From Arenimonas composti TR7-09 = DSM 18010 (lineage in GTDB: Bacteria > Pseudomonadota > Gammaproteobacteria > Xanthomonadales > Xanthomonadaceae), in contig NZ_AUFF01000001.1 of assembly GCF_000426365.1 (NCBI RefSeq), forward strand, positions 248,001-312,000: 64,000 bases of DNA, written 5' to 3'. The notes below the pieces were generated by a model, which had not been told where the DNA came from, made no database searches, and was given only the letters and a program-made list of their open reading frames with translations. The position numbers and the translations under genes are program-made. Position 1 is the first letter of the stretch; every line of letters begins with the position of its first letter. Of this stretch, positions 38,760 to 53,516 are shown one piece after another.

Positions 38760-40184
38760 TCAGTTGGCCTTGTGGATGGCGCGCTTGTCGACCGCCATCG
38801 CGGCGTCGTGGATCGCCTCCGAAAGCGTCGGGTGCGCGTGGCAGATGCGCGCCAGGTCCTCGGCGGAACCGTGGAACTCCATCGCCAGCACGCCTTCGTG
38901 CACGAGCTCGGAGACGTTCACGCCGACCAGGTGCATGCCGAGGATGCGATCGGTCTCCTCGTGCGCCAGTACCTTCACGAAACCCGCCGGTTCGGCCATC
39001 GCCACCGCGCGGCCGATCGCCGCGAAGGGGAAGCTGCCGGCCTTGTACGGGATGCCCTCGGCCTTGAGCTGCTGCTCGGTCTTGCCGACCCAGGCGATCT
39101 CCGGCTCGGTGTAGATCACCCACGGGATCGTGTCGAAATTGACGTGGCCGGGCAGGCCGGCGATCAGTTCGGCGACCGCGATGCCTTCCTCGAAGCCCTT
39201 GTGCGCCAGCATCGGGCCGCGCACGCAGTCGCCGATCGCCCAGACACCCTCGACGCCGGTCGCGCAGTGCGCGTCGACCTCGATCATGCCGCGCTGGTCG
39301 AGCTTCACGCCGGTGCCGTCGGCGAGCAGGCCCTTCGTCGCGGCGCGACGGCCGACGGCGACGAGCAGCTTGTCGACGACCAGGGACTGTTCGCCCTTGG
39401 CGTCGGTATAGCTCAGGTGCACGCCGTCCTTCTTCACCTCGGCCTTCGAGACCTTGGCGCCGAGGCGGATGTCGAGACCCTGCTTCTTGAATTCGCGGGC
39501 GGCGACCTTGCTCACTTCCGCGTCGGCGGCGGCGAGGAAGTCCGGCATCGCCTCGAGGATGGTCACCTCGGCGCCGAGGCGCTTCCAGACGCTGCCGAGT
39601 TCCAGGCCGATGACGCCGGCACCGATCACGCCGAGACGCTTCGGCACTTCGCTGAAGTCGAGCGCGCCGACGTTGTCGACGATGCGGTCGCCGTCGAACT
39701 TCGCGAACGGCAGCTCGATCGAGTCGGAGCCGGCGGCGAGGATCACGTGCTTGCCCTGCAGCTCGACCTCGCTGCCGTCGTGCTGCTTCACCTTGACGAT
39801 GCGGTCGGGGTGCAGCACGCCGAAGCCGTAGTACGCGGTGATCCTGTTCGCCTTGAACAGCTGGGCGATGCCGCCGGTGAACTGTTTGACGATCCTGTCC
39901 TTGCGGCCGACCATCGCCGCGACGTCGATCTTCGCGTCGCTCGTGGTGATGCCGTGCTCGGCGAACAGGTGGTGCAGGTTGTGCCACTGGCGCGAGCTGT
40001 CGAGCAGCGCCTTGGACGGGATGCAGCCGACGCGCAGGCAGGTGCCGCCGAGCGCCGGCTTGCCGTCCTTCCACACGGCGGCGTCGATGCAGGCCGTCTT
40101 CAGGCCCAGCTGCGCGGCGCGGATGGCCGCGTGGTAGCCGGCGGGGCCGGCGCCGATGACGACTACGTCGTACTGCTCTGCCAT
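38760..40184 (-). CDS. lpdA: dihydrolipoyl dehydrogenase (E3)
   Basis: The 474-residue FAD enzyme reoxidises lipoamide in the 2-oxoglutarate dehydrogenase complex and passes electrons to NAD. FAD site VVVIGAGPAGYHAAIRAAQ; redox disulfide Cys49/Cys54 in GGTCLRVGCIPSK; NAD site LGVIGAGVIGLELGSVW; and the catalytic His-Glu pair in HAHPTLSEA. It follows sucB after a 143-base spacer that contains a palindrome. The order sucA-sucB-lpdA indicates it serves this complex. Confidence 0.97.
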   Translation of the reverse strand: MAEQYDVVVIGAGPAGYHAAIRAAQLGLKTACIDAAVWKDGKPALGGTCLRVGCIPSKALLDSSRQWHNLHHLFAEHGITTSDAKIDVAAMVGRKDRIVKQFTGGIAQLFKANRITAYYGFGVLHPDRIVKVKQHDGSEVELQGKHVILAAGSDSIELPFAKFDGDRIVDNVGALDFSEVPKRLGVIGAGVIGLELGSVWKRLGAEVTILEAMPDFLAAADAEVSKVAAREFKKQGLDIRLGAKVSKAEVKKDGVHLSYTDAKGEQSLVVDKLLVAVGRRAATKGLLADGTGVKLDQRGMIEVDAHCATGVEGVWAIGDCVRGPMLAHKGFEEGIAVAELIAGLPGHVNFDTIPWVIYTEPEIAWVGKTEQQLKAEGIPYKAGSFPFAAIGRAVAMAEPAGFVKVLAHEETDRILGMHLVGVNVSELVHEGVLAMEFHGSAEDLARICHAHPTLSEAIHDAAMAVDKRAIHKAN

Positions 40185-40224
40185 TTGCTGCTACCTCGGC
40201 GCATCGCGCCAGAAAATGGTGGAT

Positions 40225-40298
40225 GGAGATGAGAAATGAAAAGTGAGAAATGAGAAATGAAGAGAGCGGCAGCGCTACGACTTCATTTCTCACTTCTT
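40225..40298. repeat. purine-rich/pyrimidine-rich palindrome between lpdA and sucB
   Basis: AAGTGAGAAATGA (40241-40253) is perfectly complementary to TCATTTCTCACTT (40283-40295). The left arm also contains three copies of GAGAAATGA. This A+T-rich element contrasts sharply with the flanking genes and could be an RNA hairpin that separates sucB and lpdA expression. It shares word content with the spacer before mtnA. Confidence 0.75.
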
Positions 40299-40327
40299 GG
40301 CTTCATATCGTTTCTGCCGCCAGGCCC

Positions 40328-41542
40328 TCAAAGCCCCAGCAGCATCCGATGCGGGTTCTCGAGCTGGTTCTTGATGTCGACCAGGAACAGCACCGCGTCC
40401 TTGCCGTCGATGATGCGGTGGTCGTAGCTCAGCGCGATGTACATCATCGGCGCGATCACGACCTGGCCGTTCTCGGCGATCGGGCGCTCCTTGATGGCGT
40501 GCATGCCCAGGATCGCCGACTGCGGCGGGTTGACGATCGGCGTCGACATCAGCGAGCCGAAGGTGCCGCCATTGGTGATGGTGAACGTGCCGCCCTGCAG
40601 GTCCTCGAGCTTCAGGCCGCCTTCGCGCGCCTGCTTCGCGTAACCGGCGATCGCGCCTTCGACGTCGGCGAAGCTCATGTTCTCGACGTTGCGCAGCACC
40701 GGCGTCACCAGGCCCTTGTCGGTCGCGACCGCGATCGAGATGTCGGCATAGCCGTGGTAGATCACGTCGTTGCCGTCGACCGAGGCGTTGACGATCGGGA
40801 ACTTCTGCAGCGCGTTCGCGGCGGCCTTGGCGAAGAAGCTCATGAAGCCGAGCTTGATGCCGTGCGACTTCTCGAAGCCCTCGCCGAGCTCCTTGCGCAT
40901 CGCCATGACCTTCCCGAGGTTGACCTCGTTGAACGAGGTCAGCATCGCGATCGAGTTCTTCGACTGCATCATCCGCTCGGCGATGCGCTGGCGGATGCGC
41001 GTCATCGGCACGCGCTGCTCGGGACGGGCGCCGCCGCCGACCTTGATGTGGTTGACGATGTCTTCCTTGGTCACGCGGCCGCCGCGGCCGGTGCCGGCGA
41101 CATCGGCCGGGTTCACGTCGTTGCGGGCGGCGTGCGCGGCGGCGCCGGGCGGCAGGCCGGCAGGCGCCGCCGAAGAACCCGCTGTAGGAGCGGCCGTAGG
41201 AGCGGCCGTAGGAGCGGCTTTAGCCGCGATGCTTCCCCCCGCCGCCGGAGCATTCGCGCCTGAAGGCGCTCCTACAGAAGCAGGGGCGGGGGCGGCGGCG
41301 ACCGCGCCTTCCTCGATGACCGCCACGACCTGCTGGCTGGTGACGGTGTCACCGGCCTGGAACTTCAGTTCCTTCAGCACGCCGTCGACCGGCGAGGGCA
41401 CTTCCAGCACCACCTTGTCGGTCTCGAGGTCGAGCAGGTTCTCGTCGCGGCGCACGGCGTCGCCGACCTTCTTGTGCCAGCTGGCGATGACGGCGTCGGA
41501 CACGGATTCCGGCAGGACCGGGACTTTGACTTCGATGCTCAT
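40328..41542 (-). CDS. sucB: 2-oxoglutarate dehydrogenase E2, dihydrolipoyl succinyltransferase
   Basis: The 404-residue E2 core transfers succinyl groups from E1 to CoA. The lipoyl domain (1-77) has lipoyl-Lys43 in [11 protein letters not shown] flexible linker (about 80-135), the E1/E3-binding domain ([18 protein letters not shown]) and the catalytic domain with His375/Asp379 ([12 protein letters not shown]) follow. Linker residues 89-122 are encoded by REP-like palindromes and read VGAPSGA...IAAKAAPT plus two more AAPT units. The gene begins 21 bases after sucA. Confidence 0.97.
   Translation of the reverse strand: MSIEVKVPVLPESVSDAVIASWHKKVGDAVRRDENLLDLETDKVVLEVPSPVDGVLKELKFQAGDTVTSQQVVAVIEEGAVAAAPAPASVGAPSGANAPAAGGSIAAKAAPTAAPTAAPTAGSSAAPAGLPPGAAAHAARNDVNPADVAGTGRGGRVTKEDIVNHIKVGGGARPEQRVPMTRIRQRIAERMMQSKNSIAMLTSFNEVNLGKVMAMRKELGEGFEKSHGIKLGFMSFFAKAAANALQKFPIVNASVDGNDVIYHGYADISIAVATDKGLVTPVLRNVENMSFADVEGAIAGYAKQAREGGLKLEDLQGGTFTITNGGTFGSLMSTPIVNPPQSAILGMHAIKERPIAENGQVVIAPMMYIALSYDHRIIDGKDAVLFLVDIKNQLENPHRMLLGL
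41180..41278. repeat. REP-like palindromes inside the sucB linker
   Basis: At about 41183-41230 the unit GTAGGAGCGGC is present three times in tandem (two copies shortened to 12 bases), the last completed as TTTAGCCGCGAT. An inverted unit, CGCGCCTGAAGGCGCTCCTA, lies at about 41255-41274. The same repeat family is in ligA and after the DUF2058 gene. The reading frame is intact. Confidence 0.9.
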
Positions 41543-41563
41543 GGACGAGGTCCTATGGAAGGA

Positions 41564-44380
<2,817 letters not shown>

Positions 44381-44470
44381 GACCCTGGCCTGAGCCCCCG
44401 TCCGGGTGGCTAAGTGGTTGAAAGGAATGGAAAGGCCCTGCGGCGACCGGGGTCGCGACAAGGCCGGCGA

Positions 44471-44476
44471 TTATAG
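44471..44476 (-). promoter_or_regulatory. -10 element of the probable sucA-sucB-lpdA promoter
   Basis: TATAAT reads on the minus strand, flanked by CCGGC on one side and CGCCGG on the other. It is in the 108-base gap between the GNAT gene and sucA. No convincing -35 hexamer is present at the usual spacing, so activator help is possible. Confidence 0.45.
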
Positions 44477-44488
44477 CCGGGGCGGGCT

Positions 44489-45445
44489 TCAGATGCCCAG
44501 CGCACGCAGTTCGCTGACCTCGCGCGAGCGCTCCCAGACGTTGCCGAAATGCTCCTGCAACTGGCGGGTGTGCGCCGCCTGCGCCGGGCTCCAGTCGCCG
44601 TCCCAGCGGCTGCCCAGCACGCGGAACAGGAAGCCGTCGTGGTCGTTGGCGAGGAAGGCGGAGGGGTACTGGTGGTCGATCGGGTCGACCGGCGTGCGGA
44701 ACTGGAAGACCGTGCTCAGCCGCTGCGCCATGGCCATCAGCGGGTGCCCGCTGGAGGCCAGCGAGACCGGTTCCTGCAGCAGAATCCGCACGACGCCGCC
44801 GCGGCCGGCGATGGCGAACTCGCGCAGCGCTTCCAGCACCTGCGCATCGCCGTAGAGGGCCGGTTCGAGGTCGCGGGTATAGATGAGGATCTCGCGGCGC
44901 GCGGCCTTCACCAGCGCCAGCACCGCGGCGATCGCCTCGCGCAGGTCGGTCACCGGCTGCGCGGGCACCGACGGGCCACGCACCGGCACGCGCCGCTCCG
45001 GTGCCGGCATCGGGGTCAGTTCAAGGCGCATCGCCTGGTGCTGGATGCCGGCTTCGTCGAAGCGCTCGCCGCAGGGCTGGAAGCCGTGGCGCGCGTAGAA
45101 GGCCTCGGCAGTGACCTGGGCGTGCAGGCCGACTTCGCTCCAGCCTAGATGGCGGGCGTGGTCGAGCAGGGCGATCAGCAGGGCGTCGCCGACACCGCGG
45201 CCGCGCCATTCCGGCAGCACGGCCATGCGGCCGATCTTCTTCTCGCGGGTCAGCCGGCCGGTGCCGATCGCGCGGCCGGCCTCGTCGCGGGCGATCACAT
45301 GCCAGGCGCTGGCGTCGAACGCGTCCTCCTCCATGTCGGCGGGCACGCCCTGCTCGAGCACGAACACCGTTTCGCGCACGCTGCGCAGGTCGGCCTGGTC
45401 GGTCTGGAAGTCGGCGGGCTGGACGTGGAAACCGGTCGGGATCAT
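44489..45445 (-). CDS. GNAT acetyltransferase fused to an uncharacterised C-terminal domain
   Basis: The 318-residue protein has an N-terminal GNAT domain (about 1-150): VFVLEQGVPADMEEDAFD, acetyl-CoA-binding MAVLPEWRGRGVGDALL and ARHGFQPCGERFDEAGI, close to ElaA-like proteins. After a Pro/Arg linker, residues 170-318 form a separate domain: REILIYTRDLEPALYGD, GGVVRILLQEPVSLAS and PSAFLANDHDGFLFRVLG. The layout suggests a phospholipase-D-like fold but HxK motifs are missing. The substrate is unknown. ATG 45445 lies four bases after roxA ends, so it is coupled to roxA. Confidence 0.82.
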   Translation of the reverse strand: MIPTGFHVQPADFQTDQADLRSVRETVFVLEQGVPADMEEDAFDASAWHVIARDEAGRAIGTGRLTREKKIGRMAVLPEWRGRGVGDALLIALLDHARHLGWSEVGLHAQVTAEAFYARHGFQPCGERFDEAGIQHQAMRLELTPMPAPERRVPVRGPSVPAQPVTDLREAIAAVLALVKAARREILIYTRDLEPALYGDAQVLEALREFAIAGRGGVVRILLQEPVSLASSGHPLMAMAQRLSTVFQFRTPVDPIDHQYPSAFLANDHDGFLFRVLGSRWDGDWSPAQAAHTRQLQEHFGNVWERSREVSELRALGI

Positions 45446-45449
45446 GGCG

Positions 45450-46637
<1,188 letters not shown>

Positions 46638-46719
46638 GGCAGTCTCGGCACCGGGGGGCGGGAAGAAAGTCCGGGGATAATGGCGCCCCGTGGCCGGATC
46701 GTCGTTGATCCCCGTCAAT

Positions 46720-49556
<2,837 letters not shown>

Positions 49557-49559
49557 GTC

Positions 49560-50312
49560 TCAGCCGTCCGACATCGTGATCCGGCCGCGGATATCCTGAT
49601 GCAGGACCTCGCCGCTGCCGACGCGACCGATGTGCAGGTCGCCGTCGACACCGGTCACCGAGACCGACCCGGAGTTCACGCGCCGGATCTGGGCATTGCC
49701 GCCGATGCGGTCGATCTCGACGTCGCCGGAGCCGACGGCGTCGACACGCACGTCGCCGCGCACGCGCACCGCCTCGAGGTCACCGGAACCGACCGACAGC
49801 ACATGCAGGCTGCCGACGCCGTCGATGTCGGCGTCGCCCGAACCCACGGCGATCTCGACTGCGCCGGCGATGTCGCGGGCGCTGAGCTCACCCGAGCCCA
49901 CGTCGGCGACCAGGCGGTCGACGCCACGCACTGCGGCGTCGCCGGAGCCGACGTCCACCGTGTAGGCCAGGCCGGCCGGCAGCGAGGCCTGCACGGTCAG
50001 CCCGGACGAGCCGAAGTTCCAGCCAGGGGCGCCGTCGCGCTCGAGGACGATCACCAGGGTGTCGCCGTCCCGACGGGTCTTCACGTCCAGTTGCCGCAGC
50101 AGCTCGGCAGTGGAGGCGCAGGCGTGCACGTCGAGCCGGGCCTGGTCCGCGGCGGCATCGCCGGTCAGCCGCAGGTCGTGCGAATCGACTTCGAAACGGA
50201 CGTGGGTGACGCCGGTGAGCGACGGCGTGATCTCGCGGCTTTCCTCGTGCCGGCAGTTGCCGGCGTTCGCGAGGGCGGGGGCGAGCAGGAACAGCAGGGC
50301 AAGGCGCTTCAT
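49560..50312 (-). CDS. secreted DUF4097/DUF2807-like beta-solenoid protein
   Basis: The 250-residue product has a signal peptide (MKRLALLFLLAPALANA) and then a globular region followed by about six repeats centred on VGSGD/VGSGE spaced by 17-20 residues. This is typical of the right-handed beta-solenoid domain of putative adhesins (DUF2807/DUF4097). It probably sits in the periplasm or at the surface. It is the last gene of the six-gene GntR/ABC operon; 17 bases separate it from the lipoprotein gene. Function is unknown. Confidence 0.82.
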   Translation of the reverse strand: MKRLALLFLLAPALANAGNCRHEESREITPSLTGVTHVRFEVDSHDLRLTGDAAADQARLDVHACASTAELLRQLDVKTRRDGDTLVIVLERDGAPGWNFGSSGLTVQASLPAGLAYTVDVGSGDAAVRGVDRLVADVGSGELSARDIAGAVEIAVGSGDADIDGVGSLHVLSVGSGDLEAVRVRGDVRVDAVGSGDVEIDRIGGNAQIRRVNSGSVSVTGVDGDLHIGRVGSGEVLHQDIRGRITMSDG

Positions 50313-50329
50313 GCGGAAACTCCGTGGGC

Positions 50330-50899
50330 TCAGCCGTCGACGTCGCATTCGTCGAAATCGCTGCGGTCGAAGCGGGCGTAAGGCGCGAACTCCGGCACCG
50401 CCGCGATGAACGCGTCCTGGGCCGCCTTCAGCCGCGGCAGGCTGTCGCACAGCGCCCGGGCCTCGGCCCTGATGCGGGCGGTGGTCGGCTCGAAACGGGC
50501 TTCGATCGCCGCGTCGTCCTCGCCCTTCAGGGCGCCGGTGATCGCGGCGGCGACCGCGTCCTTCGCCAGCTCGGCGCTACGGATGCCGATCGCGGCGCCG
50601 GCTTCGGCGATCCGGAGGTATTCGGCGCGGTAGGCGAGGGCCGCGGCGCGCTGTTCGGCGTCCATCGCCACCGCGACGCCGTCGATCAGCAGGTCGCCTT
50701 CCGGGGTCAGCCTGGCGCGGGCCAGGCCGCCAGTGCCGCCGAAACTCAGCAGGTCGTCGGCGAGGTCATCGCGCATCGCCTGGATCGCCTCGTCCGCCAG
50801 GCTGCCGGCTTCGACGCCCGGGTCACGGTCGCCGCGACCGCAGGCCGCGAGGCTCAGGACGGCGGCGAACACGGCGGAAGTCAGGAACATTCGGTTCAT
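50330..50899 (-). CDS. DUF2884-like lipoprotein
   Basis: The 189-residue protein has a lipoprotein signal (MNRMFLTSAVFAAVLSLAAC, lipobox ending in C). The mature part includes LLIDGVAVAMDAEQRAAAL and a helical GAAIGIRSAELAKDAVAAA region, resembling DUF2884/YggN periplasmic proteins. ATG 50899 has GGAG at a good distance. It sits between the ABC permease and the beta-solenoid gene, so it is likely part of that envelope operon. The family match is moderate. Confidence 0.75.
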   Translation of the reverse strand: MNRMFLTSAVFAAVLSLAACGRGDRDPGVEAGSLADEAIQAMRDDLADDLLSFGGTGGLARARLTPEGDLLIDGVAVAMDAEQRAAALAYRAEYLRIAEAGAAIGIRSAELAKDAVAAAITGALKGEDDAAIEARFEPTTARIRAEARALCDSLPRLKAAQDAFIAAVPEFAPYARFDRSDFDECDVDG

Positions 50900-50962
50900 C
50901 GTTCTCTCCGGAGTCGGAACGAAGCGGGCCGGCACGGGCCGGCCCGCGTCGTCGAGGTGCGG

Positions 50963-51901
50963 TCAGCCCTCGTCGCGCCAGCGGCGAAGCCGGACGGACA
51001 GGGCGATCATCGCGATGCCGACCACGGCGCCGATCCAGATGTCGGCGTGGGCGAAGGTTTCCCAGCTGCTGGTGATGCCGATCAGGTCGGGCAGGTCCTG
51101 CGGGCCGTCGAAGTTCCCTTCCGGCTGCCGGGCGATCGTCGGGATCCAGGCGCCCGGCGCGACGCTCAGCAGGCCGCGGTAGATCACGTACCAGACCTTG
51201 TCGTGGGCGATCGTGACGCCGGGGAAGATGTCGATGAAGCTCAGCATCGCCCCGGTCAGCACCGGCAGCGCCGTCGCCCACAGGAAGGGCAGGCGGCCGG
51301 CCCAGGCCGAGCACAGCATCAGCCAACCGACGGTCGGCAACGCCCACATCAGCTGCACCGGCATCGCCGCGAGGACCGTCGCCACGACCTTGAACGGATG
51401 CGAGGCGGTGACCATGCCCATCGCCCCCGGAACCCCGGAGACGACGCCGGCCAGCAGCGTCACCAGCCAGATCACGACGCCGATGGCGATGCCGATCGCC
51501 AGCGCCATCAGCGGCGTCAGCGCCAGCGCCCAGGCGGCCTTCGAGGCGACCATCTGCCGGTCGGTGATCGGCATCGACTTCCAGAACAGGATGCTGCGGT
51601 CGCGGCGGTCGTCGTACAGCGAGCCGAGGGCGTAGAAGAAGACCACGAAGGCCGCGACGGTCAGGGCCAGCGTCACACCCGACATCAGGGCCATGTCGCC
51701 CATGACGCCGAGCTCGCGGGCATGTTCGGAGACGTTCGTGATCTGCATCTCGCCGACGTGCCGGCGGATCGTGAGCGCGCCGGCGATCGAGCCGACCAGG
51801 GAGAAGAGCACGCCGATGCCGCCGACGATCAGCGGCGCCCAGAAGAAGCCGCCGCGGTTTTCCCAGTACTCCCGTTTCAGGAGCCACTTGAACGTGTTCA
51901 T
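50963..51901 (-). CDS. ABC-2 type transporter permease
   Basis: The 312-residue membrane protein has about six helices. The N-terminus MNTFKWLLKREYWENRGGFF and the cytoplasmic sequence LYDDRRDRSILFWKSMPITD are typical of ABC-2 permeases of the YtrC/D-like type. Its ATG overlaps the ATPase stop by four bases, so the two proteins form one exporter. The substrate is unknown; in Gram-positive YtrA systems the role is in the cell-envelope stress response, and here it is inferred to be envelope-related. Confidence 0.9.
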   Translation of the reverse strand: MNTFKWLLKREYWENRGGFFWAPLIVGGIGVLFSLVGSIAGALTIRRHVGEMQITNVSEHARELGVMGDMALMSGVTLALTVAAFVVFFYALGSLYDDRRDRSILFWKSMPITDRQMVASKAAWALALTPLMALAIGIAIGVVIWLVTLLAGVVSGVPGAMGMVTASHPFKVVATVLAAMPVQLMWALPTVGWLMLCSAWAGRLPFLWATALPVLTGAMLSFIDIFPGVTIAHDKVWYVIYRGLLSVAPGAWIPTIARQPEGNFDGPQDLPDLIGITSSWETFAHADIWIGAVVGIAMIALSVRLRRWRDEG

Positions 51902-52758
51902 GCGTAGGTTCCCTTCATGGTGGCGACGAACAGGTCGGCGATGCCGGGGTTGCGGACCTCACCGAAGCTCGCGAGCTCGCTGCGCGGGCGGCCGTCGAAC
52001 AGCATCACGGACTTGCCGAAGACGGTGCGCTCGTCGATCGGGCGCAGGGCGCGGGCGGCCTCGGCGCGGTCGGCGGGGACCATCACTTCGTGGAAGCGCT
52101 CGCCGACCTCGTCCATCGAGGCCGAGAGCACGATCTTGCCGTCGCGAATGAACATAAGGTCGGTGAGGATGTGCTCGATCTCCTCGACCTGGTGGGTCGT
52201 GACGACGATCGTCTTCTCCTCGTCGAAATAGTCCTCGAGCAGGTTCTGGTAGAACTGCTTGCGGTAGATGATGTCCAGGCCCAGCGTCGGCTCGTCGAGC
52301 ACCAGCAGCCTGGCGTCGATCGCCATCACCAGCGCCAGGTGCAGCTGCACGATCATGCCCTTGGACATTTCCTTGACCCGGGCCTCCGGCGTCAGCTTGG
52401 TGCGGGCGAGGTAGCGTTCGGCCTTCGCGCGGTCGAAGCGGGGGTGTACACCTTCGACGAAGGCCAGTGCGTCCTTCACCTTCAGCCAGCGCGGCAGCAC
52501 CGCGACGTCGGCGATGAAGCAAACGTCCTGCATCAGTTCGTCGCGCTGGGTGCGCGGATCCTTGCCGAGGACCTTCAGCTCGCCCTCGAAGGGCACCAGG
52601 CCCAGGGCGGCCTTCAGGGTCGTGGTCTTGCCGGAGCCGTTGGGGCCGATCAGGCCGACGATGCGGCCGGCCGGGATGTCGAAGTCGATGCTGTCGACGG
52701 CGGGTTTCGCCTTGCCGTACTGCTTGCGCAGGCCACGGGCGGAAATGACGGCGCTCAT
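51898..52758 (-). CDS. ABC transporter ATP-binding protein (YtrB-like)
   Basis: The 286-residue ATPase has Walker A IGPNGSGKTTTLK and Walker B ARLLVLDEPTLGLD; the H-loop is in VVTTHQVEEIEH. The signature is unusual: KEMSKGMIVQLHL instead of LSGGQ, as in several YtrB/EcsA-like exporters. ATG 52758 overlaps the gntR stop by four bases. The subunit pairs with the permease just downstream. A longer open frame to 52842 is inside gntR and ignored. Confidence 0.93.
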   Translation of the reverse strand: MSAVISARGLRKQYGKAKPAVDSIDFDIPAGRIVGLIGPNGSGKTTTLKAALGLVPFEGELKVLGKDPRTQRDELMQDVCFIADVAVLPRWLKVKDALAFVEGVHPRFDRAKAERYLARTKLTPEARVKEMSKGMIVQLHLALVMAIDARLLVLDEPTLGLDIIYRKQFYQNLLEDYFDEEKTIVVTTHQVEEIEHILTDLMFIRDGKIVLSASMDEVGERFHEVMVPADRAEAARALRPIDERTVFGKSVMLFDGRPRSELASFGEVRNPGIADLFVATMKGTYA

Positions 52759-53123
52759 CGGCTGCCCTCCTTGTCGGCGTCGCGCATCAGCTTCTCGATG
52801 TTCAGGCCGAGCCGGTTGATGCGCTCGACCACCAGCGGCCACTCTTCCTTGAGGAAGCGCTCGCGTTCGGTCGCGAGCAGCTTCTCGCGGGCGCCTTCGG
52901 TCACGTACATGCCAAGTCCCCTTCGTTTTTCCACGAGTTCCTCGTCCGCGAGTTCCTGGTAGGCGCGCGAGACGGTGATCGGATTGAGCTGGTATTCGGC
53001 GGCGATCTGCCGCACCGAGGGCAGCGCCTCACCCGGCTGGAGGACGCCGTCGAGCATCATCGCGACGACCTTGTCCTTGAGCTGGCGGTAGATCGGCGCG
53101 CTGTCGTTCCAGGCGATATTCAT
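52755..53123 (-). CDS. GntR-family regulator, YtrA subfamily
   Basis: The 122-residue protein has a winged helix (residues about 12-80; YRQLKDKVVAMM, LPSVRQIAAEYQLNPITVSR and KRRGLGMYV) and only a short 40-residue C-terminal helix pair, the hallmark of the YtrA subfamily. Such proteins usually repress their own ABC operon and respond to envelope stress or antibiotics. It lies one base after the small first gene and overlaps the ATPase gene. A near-perfect palindrome overlapping the operon's -10 box is its likely operator. Confidence 0.94.
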   Translation of the reverse strand: MNIAWNDSAPIYRQLKDKVVAMMLDGVLQPGEALPSVRQIAAEYQLNPITVSRAYQELADEELVEKRRGLGMYVTEGAREKLLATERERFLKEEWPLVVERINRLGLNIEKLMRDADKEGSR

Positions 53124-53124
53124 C

Positions 53125-53367
53125 TCAGGACTCCTGGCGCGGGGTCGGCAGGGCCAGCGAGACGTAGGGCATGGCCAGGTGGCGAACCAGCGCGTTGCGG
53201 GTCGCGTTGGCCGCCGGGGCCGCCGCCATCGGCAGGATCAGCTCACCGGCTTCGACGGTCGTGGCGGCGCCGGTGTCGCGCGGCGGCTCGCCCAGGCCGT
53301 AGCCGGTCAGGACGGACATCAGCGCGACGGCCAGACCGATCACGTTGTTCCGGAATTTCGGGTTCAT
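53125..53367 (-). CDS. small exported or membrane protein, first gene of the YtrA operon
   Basis: The 80-residue product starts MNPKFRNNVIGLAVALMSVL with one hydrophobic segment (about 9-25), then a soluble, Ala/Pro-rich tail. It is not recognised. GGGAGG four bases before the ATG supports translation, and it directly precedes gntR. It may be a small membrane partner of the transporter or only a leader peptide; neither is proven. Confidence 0.65.
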   Translation of the reverse strand: MNPKFRNNVIGLAVALMSVLTGYGLGEPPRDTGAATTVEAGELILPMAAAPAANATRNALVRHLAMPYVSLALPTPRQES

Positions 53368-53406
53368 GGGACCTCCCGGTGGGGGTGGGGGTGGGTTAGA
53401 TGTCAG

Positions 53407-53446
53407 GTGTTGTAGGTAACTATAACACTAGATTTCCGGTGGTCAA
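53407..53446 (-). promoter_or_regulatory. promoter and overlapping palindromic operator of the YtrA-type operon
   Basis: On the minus strand, TTGACC (53441-53446) and TATAGT (53419-53424) are separated by 16 bases, a strong housekeeping promoter. A 22-base imperfect palindrome at 53407-53428, with arms GTGTT.TAG and CTA.AACAC, covers the -10 box and the probable start site. It is ideally placed for repression by the GntR protein encoded second in the operon. A further GTGTT half-site lies just upstream. Confidence 0.75.
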
Positions 53447-53516
53447 CACCCGATTCCACCTTTTTCGACCAAACTGATGGCCTAGCCCGGTCCGTCCCCC
53501 CGGGCGGAGTCGCGCG

